64,000 bases of DNA, taken from assembly GCA_003216575.1 (NCBI GenBank), contig QCIR01000002.1, positions 1-64,000 of the forward strand, in the 5' to 3' direction. Positions 20,013 through 31,166 of this stretch are shown here, piece by piece. The notes under the pieces were generated by a model, which worked only from the letters and a program-made list of their open reading frames with translations, made no database searches and was not told where the DNA came from. The position numbers were made by a program, and so were the translations under genes. Every line of letters begins with the position of its first letter. Within the stretch, counting starts at the first letter, position 1. Origin of the DNA: Prochlorococcus sp. AG-402-M23. GTDB lineage: Bacteria > Cyanobacteriota > Cyanobacteriia > PCC-6307 > Cyanobiaceae.

Positions 20013-21026
20013 GTGAATCAAAAGCGAGTGTTATCTGGTGTTCAACCCACAGGAGATGTTCATATTGGTAATTGGCTTGGAGCAATAAGAAATTGGGTTG
20101 AATTACAAGAAAATTATGAAACATTTGTCTGCGTTGTTGATCTTCATGCGATAACGACTCCGCATGACCCAAAATCTCTTCATCAAAATTCTTTATCTAC
20201 AGCGGCCTTGTATATCGCTTGTGGGATGAATCCTGATAAATGCTCAATATTCATTCAAAGTCAGATAAGCGCACATAGCGAGCTTTGCTGGATATTAAAT
20301 TGCTTAACTCCTTTAAACTGGATGGAGAGAATGATTCAGTTCAAGGAAAAGTCAATTAAACAAGGCGACAATGTATCTATTGGATTATTAGATTATCCAG
20401 TCCTTATGGCAGCGGATATTCTTCTCTATGACGCTGATTTGGTTCCTGTTGGAGAAGATCAAAAACAGCATCTAGAGCTTGCAAGAGATATTGCTTCTCA
20501 ACGAATTAATTCAAAATTCGGATCAAAAGAGAATCCAATACTTAAAGTTCCAAATCCCTTAATTTTGAAAGAGTGTTCCAAAGTCATGAGTCTGACAGAC
20601 GGAACAAAGAAAATGAGTAAAAGCGACCCAAATGAAAATAGTAGGATTACTTTATTAGACAATCCAGATGTAATTACTAAAAAAATAAAACGTGCAAAAA
20701 CCGACTCAGAATTAGGGTTAGAATTCGGAAATCCTTCAAGACCTGAAGCTGATAATCTTTTAACAATTTATTCTATAATTTCCGGCCTAGGCAGAGAAAA
20801 AGCAGCTGATTATTGCGCAGAAATGGGCTGGGGTAAATTCAAACCAGAATTTACAGAGGCAATGATTAACGTTCTTAAACCTATTCAAGAAAAATATAAA
20901 GAACTAATGAATGATCCAGAAGAGTTAAAAAGAATACTAAATAAAGGCAAACTTACTGCTGAGGAGGTTTCTAAGTTAACCTTAAAGAGAGTTAAAGAAG
21001 CTCTAGGATTTTATTCGAATTTGTAG
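20013..21026 (+). CDS. trpS: Tryptophanyl-tRNA synthetase
   Basis: 337-residue class I aminoacyl-tRNA synthetase charging tRNA-Trp. The HIGH-like motif is VHIGN (16-20) after LSGVQPTGD, and KMSKS is at 200-204. ADILLYDADLVPVGEDQKQH is the conserved substrate-pocket segment. The start is GTG at 20013, directly after the TAA of the RHH-like gene with no gap, and thrS begins six bases after its stop. The synthetase pair trpS-thrS thus appears to be in one operon. Confidence 0.97.
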   Translation: MNQKRVLSGVQPTGDVHIGNWLGAIRNWVELQENYETFVCVVDLHAITTPHDPKSLHQNSLSTAALYIACGMNPDKCSIFIQSQISAHSELCWILNCLTPLNWMERMIQFKEKSIKQGDNVSIGLLDYPVLMAADILLYDADLVPVGEDQKQHLELARDIASQRINSKFGSKENPILKVPNPLILKECSKVMSLTDGTKKMSKSDPNENSRITLLDNPDVITKKIKRAKTDSELGLEFGNPSRPEADNLLTIYSIISGLGREKAADYCAEMGWGKFKPEFTEAMINVLKPIQEKYKELMNDPEELKRILNKGKLTAEEVSKLTLKRVKEALGFYSNL

Positions 21027-21032
21027 AAAATT

Positions 21033-22958
21033 ATGCCAATAATTACATTACCTGATGGAACTGAAAAAAAATATGATTCCTCTGTCACAATTGACCAAAT
21101 AGCATCAGAGATTGGTCCTGGTTTAGCAAAAGCAGCACTAGCGGGGAAAGTGAATGGGGAATTAATTGATACTTGTATTCCTATAACTCAAAATTCTCAT
21201 ATACAGATTATTACATCCAAAGATGATGAAGGACTAGAAATTATTAGACATTCATTCGCTCATCTTCTTGGACATGCTGTAAAGCAATTATACCCCGAAG
21301 CAAAAATGGCAATAGGGCCAGTAATTGAAGATGGTTTTTATTATGACATTTCTTATAAAGATACATTTACTCCTGATGATCTTCTCAAAATTGAGAAAAG
21401 AATGAAAGAGTTAGTTAATAGAGATTACAATGTAGATGTAGAAATAGTTAGTCCAGAGAAAGCAAAGGAAGTTTTTACTGATAGAGGTGAAATTTTCAAG
21501 CTAGATATAATTAAAAATATCCCTGAAAATGAAATCATAAAGTTATACAGACATCAAGAATATATTGATATGTGCAGAGGTCCTCATGTGCCAAATACAA
21601 AACATCTAAGAGTATTTAAGCTAATGAAAGTATCTGGGGCTTATTGGCGCGGAGACTCTAATAATGAAATGCTACAAAGAATATATGGAACAGCTTGGAA
21701 AAGCTCTAAAGAATTAAAAGAATATATTAATAGAATTGAAGAAGCTGAGAAAAGAGATCATAGAAAATTAGGAAAAAAGTATTCACTTTTTCACTCACAA
21801 GAAGAAGCACCCGGTATGGTTTTTTGGCACCCTAAAGGGTGGACTATTTATAGAATTTTAGAAGATTTTATTCGGGAAACCATTATAAAATATGATTATC
21901 AAGAAGTTAAATCTCCTCAAGTAGTTGATAGAAGTCTTTGGGAGAAATCAGGCCATTGGGATAAATTTAAAGAAGATATGTTTACTACAACTTCAGAGAA
22001 CAGGGAATATGCAATAAAACCTATGAATTGTCCATGCCACATACAAATATTTAATCAAGGTTTAAAAAGCTATCGAGATCTTCCTATTAGACTTTCTGAA
22101 TTTGGTTCTTGTCATCGCAATGAGCCTTCTGGTGCATTGCATGGCTTAATGAGGGTAAGAAATTTTGTTCAAGATGATGCACACATATTTTGTACCGATG
22201 AACAAATCCAAGAAGAAGTCCAAAATTTCATTGATTTGGTATTTGAGGTTTATAAAACCTTTGGCTTTGATTCAATTCTTATTAAGCTCTCAACAAGACC
22301 AGAGAAAAGGGTTGGGAGTGATGATATCTGGGACAAATCAGAAAAAGCCTTATCTGAGGCACTTGATTCAAAAGGATTAGATTGGTCTCTACTGCCTGGA
22401 GAAGGTGCCTTCTATGGTCCAAAAATAGAATTCTCCTTAAAAGATTGTCTCAACAGAGTATGGCAGTGCGGAACAATTCAAGTAGATTTCTCTATGCCTC
22501 AAAGGCTCAATGCAAGTTATATAGATATTACAGGAAGGAAACAAACACCTGTAATGCTTCACAGAGCTATTTTAGGTTCTTTTGAAAGATTTATTGGGAT
22601 TTTAATTGAGAATTATTCAGGAAATTTTCCTACATGGTTATCACCTGTTCAAATAATGATTATGGGCATAACTGATAGAAATAATGAAGCATGTTTTAGT
22701 GCTAAAAATAAATTAGTTGACTTTGGGTTCAGAGCTGAAATTGATATCAGAAATGAAAAAGTCGGTTTTAAAATACGAGAACATACTATGCAAAGAATAC
22801 CTTTCTTGATAATTATTGGAGATAAGGAAGAAGAGAATAATGAAATCTCAGTAAGGACAAGAGAAGGTAAAGATCTTGGAAATATGAGTATAGACAAGTT
22901 TAAATTAATAATTGACGAGTCAATTAGCAAAAAAGGTATACAAGTTAATCAATCCTAA
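21033..22958 (+). CDS. thrS: Threonyl-tRNA synthetase
   Basis: 641-residue class II aminoacyl-tRNA synthetase. Domain order is TGS domain (about 1-60), the second additional/editing domain with [16 protein letters not shown] (about 73-90) and HxxxC-type [12 protein letters not shown], then the catalytic core with [35 protein letters not shown] and [11 protein letters not shown], and a C-terminal anticodon-binding domain with GFKIREH. Zinc ligands are in MNCPCH and the downstream histidines. Full length. It follows trpS by six bases. Confidence 0.97.
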   Translation: MPIITLPDGTEKKYDSSVTIDQIASEIGPGLAKAALAGKVNGELIDTCIPITQNSHIQIITSKDDEGLEIIRHSFAHLLGHAVKQLYPEAKMAIGPVIEDGFYYDISYKDTFTPDDLLKIEKRMKELVNRDYNVDVEIVSPEKAKEVFTDRGEIFKLDIIKNIPENEIIKLYRHQEYIDMCRGPHVPNTKHLRVFKLMKVSGAYWRGDSNNEMLQRIYGTAWKSSKELKEYINRIEEAEKRDHRKLGKKYSLFHSQEEAPGMVFWHPKGWTIYRILEDFIRETIIKYDYQEVKSPQVVDRSLWEKSGHWDKFKEDMFTTTSENREYAIKPMNCPCHIQIFNQGLKSYRDLPIRLSEFGSCHRNEPSGALHGLMRVRNFVQDDAHIFCTDEQIQEEVQNFIDLVFEVYKTFGFDSILIKLSTRPEKRVGSDDIWDKSEKALSEALDSKGLDWSLLPGEGAFYGPKIEFSLKDCLNRVWQCGTIQVDFSMPQRLNASYIDITGRKQTPVMLHRAILGSFERFIGILIENYSGNFPTWLSPVQIMIMGITDRNNEACFSAKNKLVDFGFRAEIDIRNEKVGFKIREHTMQRIPFLIIIGDKEEENNEISVRTREGKDLGNMSIDKFKLIIDESISKKGIQVNQS

Positions 22959-22981
22959 ATCAAAAACGATTTTAATAACTA

Positions 22982-24025
22982 ATGAATTTACTCGCTGGAG
23001 ACCTTGGAGGGACAAAAACAATATTAGCTGTTTATTCAAACGAGAACTATCCAAAAAATTTATTTAAAAAGTACTATATTTCTTCAGAATGGAAATCTTT
23101 TTACTCAATATTTGAAGATTTTATTAAACACTTACCAGATCATATATCACTACCTGAATATGGTTGTATTGGAGTAGCAGGACCAATAAAAGACCAGAAA
23201 GTTACGATTACAAATCTAGGATGGAATATCGAAACAGAAGAATTATATCGGCTTTCAAAAATAAATAATATTGAATTAATAAATGATTTCTCAGTTCTAA
23301 TACATGGAATACCATTTTTCAAAAAATTCCAATATGAAGTAATCCAAGGAACATTAAATTCTGAGTACAAAACTAATCAAAAATTAGTTGCCATTATAGG
23401 AGCTGGTACTGGCTTAGGAATGTCTAGAGGATTAATTACACCCAAAAGCATTTTTATATTTCCAAGTGAAGGAGGACATCGGGAATTTTCCCCAAGAACA
23501 GAGAACGAATGGGAATTAGTCAAATGGCTAAAAAAGAAGTTAAATATCCAAAGAATATCCATTGAAAGAATAGTTAGTGGGACTGGCCTCGGAATGATTG
23601 CTAGATGGAAATTGGATGATCCAATAAATGAAAACCATCCACTCCAAGAAATTTTAAAAAAAATGGATAGTGAAAAATCAGACTTCACAGATTTACCCGC
23701 ACTTGTTTGGGAGAAAGCAAATAACGGAGATAAATTAATGTCTGAAGCTTTGCAACTATGGCTAAATGCTTATGGATCTGCAGCTGGAGATCTTGCTTTA
23801 CAAGAACTTTGTTCCTCCGGTTTATGGATTTCAGGTGGTACTGCAGCAAAAAACCTCGATGGAATAAACTCCTCTAACTTCCTTAATGCATTTAGCAATA
23901 AAGGTCGCTTTAAATCTTATTTAAAGGAAATCCCACTGATTGTTCTTAAAGATCCAGAAGCGACATTATTCAGTTCAGCTTGCAGAGCACGCTTAAGTGC
24001 CGAATCAAATGGGAGACTTAGCTAA
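22982..24025 (+). CDS. glk: Glucokinase
   Basis: 347 residues of the proteobacterial-cyanobacterial glucokinase family, phosphorylating glucose to glucose-6-phosphate. GDLGGTKT (residues 6-13) is the phosphate-1 loop, INDF supplies the catalytic aspartate (GVAGP precedes it), and IGAGTGLG and SEGGHREFSP are the glucose-binding segments. It may recover glucose from glycogen breakdown or uptake (inference). Base composition is markedly AT-rich compared with the next gene. ATG start, 23 bases after thrS. Confidence 0.93.
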   Translation: MNLLAGDLGGTKTILAVYSNENYPKNLFKKYYISSEWKSFYSIFEDFIKHLPDHISLPEYGCIGVAGPIKDQKVTITNLGWNIETEELYRLSKINNIELINDFSVLIHGIPFFKKFQYEVIQGTLNSEYKTNQKLVAIIGAGTGLGMSRGLITPKSIFIFPSEGGHREFSPRTENEWELVKWLKKKLNIQRISIERIVSGTGLGMIARWKLDDPINENHPLQEILKKMDSEKSDFTDLPALVWEKANNGDKLMSEALQLWLNAYGSAAGDLALQELCSSGLWISGGTAAKNLDGINSSNFLNAFSNKGRFKSYLKEIPLIVLKDPEATLFSSACRARLSAESNGRLS

Positions 24026-24036
24026 AGGATAAAAAC

Positions 24037-24984
24037 ATGGGGCCGCCAAAAATAGGACAAACTGTCGTAGTAGAAGTTCCTTCTACTACAGCCAACATAG
24101 GTCCAGGATTCGATTGCCTTGGAGCAGCATTAGATCTTGCTAACCATTTCACTATCAGAAGAATTGAGGGGAATGGAGAAAGATTCGAGTTGATAATGGA
24201 AAGTACCGAGGGGAACCATTTAAGAGGTGGCCCTGAGAACCTTTTTTATAGAGCTGCTCAAAGAGTATGGCGAACTGCAGGTATAGAACCTGTTGCACTA
24301 GAGGCAAGAGTAAATTTAGCGGTCCCTCCTGCAAGGGGACTCGGGAGCAGTGCTACAGCAATCGTTGCTGGTCTGGTTGGAGCAAATGCACTTGCTGGTT
24401 ATCCATTACCTAAAGAAAAGCTATTAGAACTAGCTATCGACATTGAAGGACATCCAGATAATGTTGTGCCCTCATTAATTGGAGGGCTATGTGTGACAGC
24501 TAAAACTGCGACTGACAGATGGCGTATAGTTCGCTGTGACTGGGATCAATCCATAAAAGCAGTAGTTGCAATTCCATCTATTCGTCTTTCCACTAGCGAA
24601 GCAAGACGAGTCATGCCACAAAACATTCCAGTGAATGATGCAGTTGTCAACTTAGGAGCACTTACTCTTCTGCTTCAGGGACTAAGGACTGGGAATGAAG
24701 ATCTAATTGCTGATGGCATGCATGACAAGCTTCATGAGCCTTACAGATGGGGTTTGATTAAAGGTGGTTTAGAGGTGAGGGAGGCAGCAAAGGCAGCCGG
24801 AGCTTTAGGATGTGCTATTAGCGGAGCAGGCCCAAGCATTATTGCGTTGTGCAAAGCCAATAAAGGGCGAGAAGTCAGTGTCGCCATGGTCAAAGCCTGG
24901 GAAGCTGCTGGAGTAGCAAGTCGTGCCCCTTTAATGAGTCTCCAACTCAGAGGAAGCGAATGCATTTCAAACACTCTTGGGTAG
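24037..24984 (+). CDS. thrB: Homoserine kinase
   Basis: 315-residue GHMP kinase that phosphorylates homoserine in threonine synthesis. The family blocks are present: VPSTTANIGPGFDCLGAAL near the N-terminus, the ATP-binding PPARGLGSSATAIVAGL (about 99-115), EGHPDNVVPSLIGG, and the C-terminal GCAISGAGPSIIAL. It starts with ATG at 24037, 11 bases after glk. It is noticeably richer in G+C than its upstream neighbour (one sampled 60-base line has 31 G+C against 17 in glk), which may reflect selection on codon use or different ancestry. Confidence 0.96.
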   Translation: MGPPKIGQTVVVEVPSTTANIGPGFDCLGAALDLANHFTIRRIEGNGERFELIMESTEGNHLRGGPENLFYRAAQRVWRTAGIEPVALEARVNLAVPPARGLGSSATAIVAGLVGANALAGYPLPKEKLLELAIDIEGHPDNVVPSLIGGLCVTAKTATDRWRIVRCDWDQSIKAVVAIPSIRLSTSEARRVMPQNIPVNDAVVNLGALTLLLQGLRTGNEDLIADGMHDKLHEPYRWGLIKGGLEVREAAKAAGALGCAISGAGPSIIALCKANKGREVSVAMVKAWEAAGVASRAPLMSLQLRGSECISNTLG

Positions 24985-25019
24985 TTCTACTCATGAAACC
25001 GAACAAAAACTGATAGCTT

Positions 25020-26594
25020 ATGGCTGACTTGCCCCAAATTATGGAAGCCAATCTGCCTATGAACATAGATTCTCAGACAGCATTCCCATGGCTTTCGCTC
25101 ATTGTGCTCCTACCAGCTGTTGGAGCATTGATAATGCCTTTCCTTCCAACGCAAGAAAACAAAAATCGTAATCTTCCAAGGAATATCTCTCTAATTATTT
25201 TATTAGCCGATTTTTTTATAATCTTAGGTGCATTTTCAAATCTTTTTGATTCAACTAGCGAAAGTCTTCAATTAGTCGAGAGACTTCAGTGGCTTCCCTC
25301 TATTGGACTCGAATGGTCATTGGGAGTAGATGGGATATCCGCTCCGCTTGTTGTACTAAGCGGGCTAATTACTCTTTTATCCGCAGCTGCGAGTTGGAAA
25401 GTAACACAAAAAACACGTTTGTATTTTGCTTTATTACTCATACAAGCTTCTGCCCAAGCTTTAGTTTTCCTATCTCAAGATTTCTTACTATTCTTTTTAG
25501 CTTGGGAGCTAGAACTTGTTCCTGTCTATCTATTGATTGCTATTTGGGGAGGTAAAAGAAAACTTTATGCAGCAACAAAATTTATCCTTTATACAGCACT
25601 GGCTTCCCTTTTAATATTAATAAGTGGGCTTGCCTTAGCACTTTCTGGAGATCAATTTACCTTTAATTTAAGTGAAATTGCATCCAAATCTTTTACTGGA
25701 AATTTTGGCATATTTTGTTATTTAGGTTTTTTAATTGGTTTTGGAGTAAAGCTTCCTATATTTCCACTTCATACTTGGCTGCCCGATGCTCATGGAGAAG
25801 CAAATGCTCCGGTATCAATGTTACTAGCTGGTGTTTTATTAAAAATGGGAGGATATGCACTCATAAGATTTAACGTACAAATTTTACCGGATACTCATTT
25901 AATTCTCGCGCCAGCTTTAATCATAATTGGGATAGTAAATATTATATACGGAGCTCTAAATGCTTTTGCTCAAGACAATGTAAAAAGACGCATAGCATGC
26001 AGTTCAGTTAGTCATATGGGTTTTGTTCTTGTTGGAATTGGTGCCGTTAATGCACTAGGAATAAGTGGAGCGATGCTCCAAATGATTAGCCATGGACTAA
26101 TAGCCGCCGCAATGTTTTTTGTTACCGGAAGTTTTTATGAACGTACCAACACTCTCTCCATACCCAATATGGGCGGTCTAGCAAAAGCTTTGCCAATTAC
26201 TTTTGCATTCTTCTTAACCAGCTCTCTGGCATCTCTTGCACTACCAGGAATGAGTGGATTTATAAGTGAAATCACCGTTTTTCTTGGTATAACGAGCCAA
26301 GAAGGATTCACTTCGTTATTTAGAGCAATAACAATCCTTTTAGCAGCTATAGGACTTGTCTTAACTCCTATATACCTTCTTTCAATGTGTAGAAGAGTAT
26401 TCTTTGGCCCAAGAATACCTGCTTTATCGATAGTTAAAGAAATGGATGCTAGAGAGCTTTCAATTGGGTTAAGCCTCTTAGTTCCTACATTAGTAATAGG
26501 TTTTTGGCCAAGAATAGCTATTGATTTATATGAGGTATCAACAAATGCTCTCGCACAATCATTAATTACCAATAACCTTGTACAAATCAGTTAG
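25020..26594 (+). CDS. ndhD: NAD(P)H-quinone oxidoreductase subunit 4 (NdhD)
   Basis: 524 residues with about 14 membrane segments, an antiporter-like proton-pumping subunit of the cyanobacterial NDH-1 complex in the thylakoid membrane, which serves cyclic electron flow and respiration. Diagnostic segments are [18 protein letters not shown] (about 98-115), [20 protein letters not shown] with the conserved Glu, [20 protein letters not shown] with the conserved Lys, and SHMGFVLVG. It is one of several ndhD-type genes expected per genome; I cannot tell NDH-1L from CO2-uptake forms with certainty, but [14 protein letters not shown] fits NdhD1/D2. Confidence 0.93.
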   Translation: MADLPQIMEANLPMNIDSQTAFPWLSLIVLLPAVGALIMPFLPTQENKNRNLPRNISLIILLADFFIILGAFSNLFDSTSESLQLVERLQWLPSIGLEWSLGVDGISAPLVVLSGLITLLSAAASWKVTQKTRLYFALLLIQASAQALVFLSQDFLLFFLAWELELVPVYLLIAIWGGKRKLYAATKFILYTALASLLILISGLALALSGDQFTFNLSEIASKSFTGNFGIFCYLGFLIGFGVKLPIFPLHTWLPDAHGEANAPVSMLLAGVLLKMGGYALIRFNVQILPDTHLILAPALIIIGIVNIIYGALNAFAQDNVKRRIACSSVSHMGFVLVGIGAVNALGISGAMLQMISHGLIAAAMFFVTGSFYERTNTLSIPNMGGLAKALPITFAFFLTSSLASLALPGMSGFISEITVFLGITSQEGFTSLFRAITILLAAIGLVLTPIYLLSMCRRVFFGPRIPALSIVKEMDARELSIGLSLLVPTLVIGFWPRIAIDLYEVSTNALAQSLITNNLVQIS

Positions 26595-26609
26595 TTTTTG
26601 AAACTAAAA

Positions 26610-28721
26610 ATGACTTCAATTAAGCCAACAGCACTATTAAAAGGTGAAGGTCTTCCTGATTACGATAAAATCACCCCTGATGAGGTTACTAAAAATATAC
26701 CCAAACTGATAAAAGAATTAAATGAAGAACTAAATAAACTAGAAGAACATCTCGAAAAACAGTTAACAAACAAAAGCTCTCTAAGTTGGGAAGATGTAAT
26801 GCCTCAGCTTTATGATATAGGTGAAAAGCTCAGGTGGAGCTGGGGAGTTGTAAGTCATCTGAATGCTGTATGCAATTCCACTGAACTACGTGAGGTTCAT
26901 TCAAATCAGCAACCTACAATCGTTAGATTTAGCAATAAGCTTGCTCAAAACGAAGTCATTTTTAAGGCACTCTCAAATTTGAAAGAGCATGGAAACTTAA
27001 AGGCTGAAACACAAATCAGAATAATTGAGACAGAGCTTATTACGATGAAAAACAAAGGAATTGGGCTAGAAGCTAATGAAAAAGCACTATTTAATTCTCG
27101 CAGTGAGAGGTTAGCTGAATTATCAACTACTTTTAGTAACAATGTATTAGATGCGACTAAAAATTGGAGTCTTTTACTAAAAAACAAGTCAGAAGTCGAG
27201 GGGCTTCCTGAAAGAACACTTGAAACATTTGCTCTTGCAGCAAAGGATTCTGGTAACAAAGATGAAGAAGGCAATGATCCATCAGCATCAAGTGGCCCAT
27301 GGGAAGTCGGCTTAGATATGCCTAGGTACATTCCTTTTCAAACTTATGCAAAAGATAGACGTCTCAGAGAGAAAGTTTATAGAGCCTTTGTAAGTAGAGC
27401 TAGCTATGGAAAGATTAGTAACAAAAAAATAATTGAAGAAATTTTAGAGCTCAGAAACAAACAAGCAAAACTATTAGGATATAAAAACTGGTGTGAAATT
27501 AGTTTAGCTACAAAGATGGCAGACAATGAAAATGCTGTTGAGATGTTACTCGAAGAATTACGATTGGCTGCAATGCCTCATGCTGAAAAAGAACTTATAC
27601 ATCTTCGTGAGTGTGCCAAAAGAAATGGAGAAAACGAAGATTTTGAGCTATCTCCATGGGATGTAAGTTTTTGGGCTGAAGTTCTACGCAAAGAGAAATA
27701 CGATCTTGATCAAGAGAAACTCAGACCATGGTTTCCTTTAGATCAAGTTCTTAATGGTCTATTCAACTTGTGCAAAAGACTTTTTGAAATTGACATTGAA
27801 GAAGCAATTAATTCAGCTCCTTTATGGCATGAAGATGTCCGTTTCTTCAATGTTAAAAATTTAGATGGCCAAAAAATTGCTTCTTTCTATCTAGATCCCT
27901 TTAGTCGTCCTGCTACAAAAAGAGGTGGTGCCTGGATGGATGAATGTCTGTGCCGAAATCAAAAAACAAAGGATGATATTGTTCTTCCAGTAGCCTATTT
28001 AGTCTGCAATCAAACGCCTCCTATTGCGGAAAAACCCAGTCTGATGAGTTTCGAAGAAGTCGAAACTCTCTTCCATGAATTTGGTCATGGGCTACAACAT
28101 ATGCTGACAACTGTAAATTACCCTCAAGCGGCCGGTATTAATAACGTTGAATGGGATGCGGTCGAATTAGCAAGCCAATTTATGGAAAATTGGTGTTTAG
28201 AGGATCAAACAATTTCTGAAATAGCAATACATTGGAAGACGAAAGAGCCATTACCAAAATCGGAAATCAATAAATTAAGACTAAGCAGAACATTTAATTC
28301 TGGGCTTGCGACATTAAGGCAAATACATTTTGCTCTTACTGATCTGAAACTGCATAGTCAATGGAATGAAGATTTAAAAATTTCCCCAGACGAGTTACGA
28401 CGAGAAATCGCAAAAAACACAACAGTGATGGATCCTATTCCAGAAGATCAATTTCTCTGTGCCTTCAGTCATATTTTTGCTGGTGGTTATGCTGCTGGAT
28501 ACTACTCTTACAAATGGGCTGAAGTACTTAGTTCTGATGCCTTTGCAGCATTTGAGGAGGCAGGTCTTTCTAATCTAGATGAAGTCAGAAAGATTGGTAA
28601 AAGATATCGTGACTCAATTCTGAGTCTTGGTGGCAGTCGTTCACCAAATCAAGTTTTTAAACAATTTAGAGGAAGACTTCCTTCTACAAAAGCTTTAATA
28701 AGACATAGCGGTCTAAATTAG
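26610..28721 (+). CDS. prlC: Oligopeptidase A-type M3 metallopeptidase
   Basis: About 703 residues of the M3 family (thimet oligopeptidase/oligopeptidase A). The zinc motif HEFGHGLQH lies near residue 490, with the third ligand Glu in NVEWDAVELASQFMENW some 28 residues later, and a tyrosine-rich GGYAAGYYSYKWAEVL near 630 that closes over substrate. It degrades short peptides, including signal-peptide remnants, in the cytoplasm. ATG at 26610 is preferred; a TTG at 26598, three bases after the ndhD stop, would add four residues. The stop overlaps the convergent lipase stop by four bases. Confidence 0.93.
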   Translation: MTSIKPTALLKGEGLPDYDKITPDEVTKNIPKLIKELNEELNKLEEHLEKQLTNKSSLSWEDVMPQLYDIGEKLRWSWGVVSHLNAVCNSTELREVHSNQQPTIVRFSNKLAQNEVIFKALSNLKEHGNLKAETQIRIIETELITMKNKGIGLEANEKALFNSRSERLAELSTTFSNNVLDATKNWSLLLKNKSEVEGLPERTLETFALAAKDSGNKDEEGNDPSASSGPWEVGLDMPRYIPFQTYAKDRRLREKVYRAFVSRASYGKISNKKIIEEILELRNKQAKLLGYKNWCEISLATKMADNENAVEMLLEELRLAAMPHAEKELIHLRECAKRNGENEDFELSPWDVSFWAEVLRKEKYDLDQEKLRPWFPLDQVLNGLFNLCKRLFEIDIEEAINSAPLWHEDVRFFNVKNLDGQKIASFYLDPFSRPATKRGGAWMDECLCRNQKTKDDIVLPVAYLVCNQTPPIAEKPSLMSFEEVETLFHEFGHGLQHMLTTVNYPQAAGINNVEWDAVELASQFMENWCLEDQTISEIAIHWKTKEPLPKSEINKLRLSRTFNSGLATLRQIHFALTDLKLHSQWNEDLKISPDELRREIAKNTTVMDPIPEDQFLCAFSHIFAGGYAAGYYSYKWAEVLSSDAFAAFEEAGLSNLDEVRKIGKRYRDSILSLGGSRSPNQVFKQFRGRLPSTKALIRHSGLN

Positions 28722-29317
28722 GTGTCAAAGATCTTTTTGGCTAAAATCTCTAAAGATAAAGAATTGGTTATCAATTCTTTATGAGTCAATACAGGTAAGT
28801 GATAAGAATCACCTATTGAAAGTTTTGCTTGCCAACCTGGAAATGACATCAAGTCCCATTTTGTAAAATAGCTAAAACATTCAACCTTTTTTAGGCAAGT
28901 CAAGTCATTATTTAATTGGGATATTAAACTACTTCCTCTTTTCATCTCTGCAATTCCACTCAGCAAAGAAGAAGGTATCACTTGAGCTGTGTAGGTACCC
29001 ATATGAGGAGTGCCAATACTAAAAAAACGTTTTGTTCTTAAGAAGCCATTATGGTTTTGCAACCAAAGTCTACTAATCAATCCACCCATTGAGAAGCCAA
29101 CGATATCGATTTCTATTTCCGGTCCCACTAATTCCTTAATTTTAGAATCAAGATCTCTAGCTAAACACCTCAGCGATTTTTTTCCATATTTGTGTGGCAA
29201 ATGTGGTCTATACAATTGAAAATCATCTTCTTTTATGTTTTTTATTAATTTGTCAAATAATTTAGGATTGTTCCACAAACCATGAACAAAAAAAATTGGT
29301 CTTTTGTTTGTATCCAA
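28718..29317 (-). CDS. Alpha/beta hydrolase, lipase-like
   Basis: 199-residue alpha/beta hydrolase. FFVHGLWNNP (9-18) forms the oxyanion region, and the nucleophile is S76 in VGFSMGGLISRLWL. Candidate acid and base are D155 (KWDLM) and H179 (LTHKE). It resembles small esterase/triacylglycerol-lipase-like proteins of cyanobacteria; no signal peptide is seen, so it is probably cytoplasmic. The substrate is unknown. The start is TTG at 29317 directly after the folB stop, which argues for coupling in a proA-folB-lipase operon. Confidence 0.8.
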   Translation of the reverse strand: MDTNKRPIFFVHGLWNNPKLFDKLIKNIKEDDFQLYRPHLPHKYGKKSLRCLARDLDSKIKELVGPEIEIDIVGFSMGGLISRLWLQNHNGFLRTKRFFSIGTPHMGTYTAQVIPSSLLSGIAEMKRGSSLISQLNNDLTCLKKVECFSYFTKWDLMSFPGWQAKLSIGDSYHLPVLTHKELITNSLSLEILAKKIFDT

Positions 29318-29707
29318 TTAATTAATAGGAAATAAGAAATTCCTTTTTTTTTCAATTAAAACACTTCCAGTAAATCCATGTATTGGTGGCGAGCATTTTG
29401 TCAGCAAAATATGAATTGGGACTGGACCATATAGAGACTCAAGAAGATTCAAAATTTGATCACTAAAATGTTCAATCGTTAAACATTTAATTTCAAATGA
29501 AAATTTTTTAACTGCTTTAATTGCTTCGCTATAGTCTATTGATTTATGTAATTGATCAAGCTTGGATGACTCATCCAAGTCCAACCAGAAACTAATGTCA
29601 AGAAGAAAGCTTTGACCATGTATTCGCTCACTTTCTAAAACACCTACATGGGCCCATAGATTTATATCTTTTATATGAATTGCGCTTAAATTATTAAATT
29701 GATTCAT
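29318..29707 (-). CDS. folB: Dihydroneopterin aldolase
   Basis: 129 residues of the FolB/tunnelling-fold family, cleaving dihydroneopterin to 6-hydroxymethyl-dihydropterin and glycolaldehyde in folate synthesis. Family features are [37 protein letters not shown] and [11 protein letters not shown], with the conserved substrate-binding Glu in the first block and the Lys in the C-terminal TKCSPPI block. ATG at 29707 overlaps the TGA of proA in an ATGA arrangement. The lipase-like gene follows immediately. Confidence 0.93.
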   Translation of the reverse strand: MNQFNNLSAIHIKDINLWAHVGVLESERIHGQSFLLDISFWLDLDESSKLDQLHKSIDYSEAIKAVKKFSFEIKCLTIEHFSDQILNLLESLYGPVPIHILLTKCSPPIHGFTGSVLIEKKRNFLFPIN

Positions 29708-31020
29708 AATGGTAAATCAATATGAGAAAAACATCTATCTCCAGATGCGAAATCCTTAACGACATCACCATCACCTCTGAGATAATAGCGATAGGTAACT
29801 AAGCCTTCCAATCCAACTGGTCCCCTTGGTGGAAGAGTCTGAGTACTTATCCCAACTTCAGCTCCAAACCCATATCTGAAACCATCAGCAAAACGAGTAG
29901 AACAATTATGATAAACACCTGCACTATCAACCGAGCTTAAAAATTTTTCAGCAACTTCCTTATCATCAGTAACTATCGCCTCTGTATGACGAGAGCTATA
30001 TTTACGAATATGTTCAATAGCCTCGTGTACATTACGAACAATTTTGATTGAAAGAATTAAATCAAGATATTCTGTAGACCAATCTGCTTCATCAGCCTTG
30101 TTTTTCACCCCTAAAGATTGACTCTTTGCATCTCCCTTAAGAGTAACTCCTGCACCAGAAAAAATTGACAAGCCTTTTTTCAAAAACATTTCGGCAACAT
30201 CTTCATGAATTAATAATGTCTCAATTGCATTACAAGCAGCAGGATATTGAATCTTACTATCTAAAGCTACTTTTATAGCTTTATCAATATCTACAGATTT
30301 ATCGACATATAAATGACAAATTCCATCAGCATGTCCTAAGACAGGGATACGTGTATTTTCTTGAATAAACTGAACTAACTCGTTGCTTCCTCTTGGTATT
30401 ATCAAATTAACAAACCGATCTAAACGAAGTAAGCCTAAACTTTCTTGACGTGTCGTCAGCAAAGACAACGCGCCTGAACCTACATTTGATTTACTTAATC
30501 CCTTATCAAGAGATTCCATTATTGCTTGATTTGTGGCTTTTGCTTCACTCCCTCCTTTTAACAAAGCTCCATTACCAGAACGAACAGCAAGAGATGCTAT
30601 TTGTATCAATGCATCTGGTCTCGATTCAAATATCACTCCTAATACTCCTAATGGAACTGTCACTCTCTCAAGAATAAGGTTCTCATCCAATTTTCTATGA
30701 AGTTGTCTTTTACCTATTGGATCTGCAAGATTTGAAACTTTTTGAACCCCGTCAATACATCCTTGTAGTTTAGTTTTTGTTAATTGAAGTCTTGATAAAA
30801 GTGATTTATTCAACCCTTCTTTTTCTGATCTTTCAAGATCTTGCATATTAGCTTTTAAAATCTCATCGGCATTATCATTCAAACTATTAGCCATTTCAGT
30901 CAAAGCCTCACACCTTTTTTCATTAGTGGATTGACCAAGCAAAATAGAAGCCTTTTTTGCACTCTCTGCTACTTTTACTAGCTGGGGAGAAGGATCAGGA
31001 ACTGAAAAGTTTGTACTCAT
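29704..31020 (-). CDS. proA: Gamma-glutamyl phosphate reductase
   Basis: 438 residues, an NADPH-dependent reductase of the aldehyde dehydrogenase superfamily that makes glutamate-5-semialdehyde for proline. Recognised from [23 protein letters not shown] (about 116-138), [25 protein letters not shown] with the catalytic cysteine, and the C-terminal [27 protein letters not shown] start at 31020. It is the first gene of proA-folB-lipase. Confidence 0.96.
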   Translation of the reverse strand: MSTNFSVPDPSPQLVKVAESAKKASILLGQSTNEKRCEALTEMANSLNDNADEILKANMQDLERSEKEGLNKSLLSRLQLTKTKLQGCIDGVQKVSNLADPIGKRQLHRKLDENLILERVTVPLGVLGVIFESRPDALIQIASLAVRSGNGALLKGGSEAKATNQAIMESLDKGLSKSNVGSGALSLLTTRQESLGLLRLDRFVNLIIPRGSNELVQFIQENTRIPVLGHADGICHLYVDKSVDIDKAIKVALDSKIQYPAACNAIETLLIHEDVAEMFLKKGLSIFSGAGVTLKGDAKSQSLGVKNKADEADWSTEYLDLILSIKIVRNVHEAIEHIRKYSSRHTEAIVTDDKEVAEKFLSSVDSAGVYHNCSTRFADGFRYGFGAEVGISTQTLPPRGPVGLEGLVTYRYYLRGDGDVVKDFASGDRCFSHIDLPL

Positions 31021-31034
31021 TTGATTTAGATAAC

Positions 31035-31130
31035 CTATTTAATCAAAGATAATTTTTCAATATCTTTAAAATATTCCTTTAATGGCGCATCAAGCAATAA
31101 AAGAAGATAAAAATCTATCGAACTGAGCAT
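31035..31130 (-). CDS. Possible 31-residue small protein
   Basis: A short ORF in the 146-base gap between the TamB-like gene and proA, on their strand, 36 bases after the former's stop and 14 before the latter's start. It encodes [13 protein letters not shown] followed by a charged segment rich in Asp, Lys and Glu, a pattern compatible with a short amphipathic or membrane-anchored peptide. There is no clear Shine-Dalgarno sequence. It may be chance in AT-rich DNA. Confidence 0.2.
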   Translation of the reverse strand: MLSSIDFYLLLLLDAPLKEYFKDIEKLSLIK

Positions 31131-31166
31131 TTTTCAATTAAATCATTTTTTCAACTATTAATTGCT

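Noticed and set aside
30450-30677. Plus-strand frame inside proA
   Set aside because: It is antisense to conserved proA sequence; a shadow frame.
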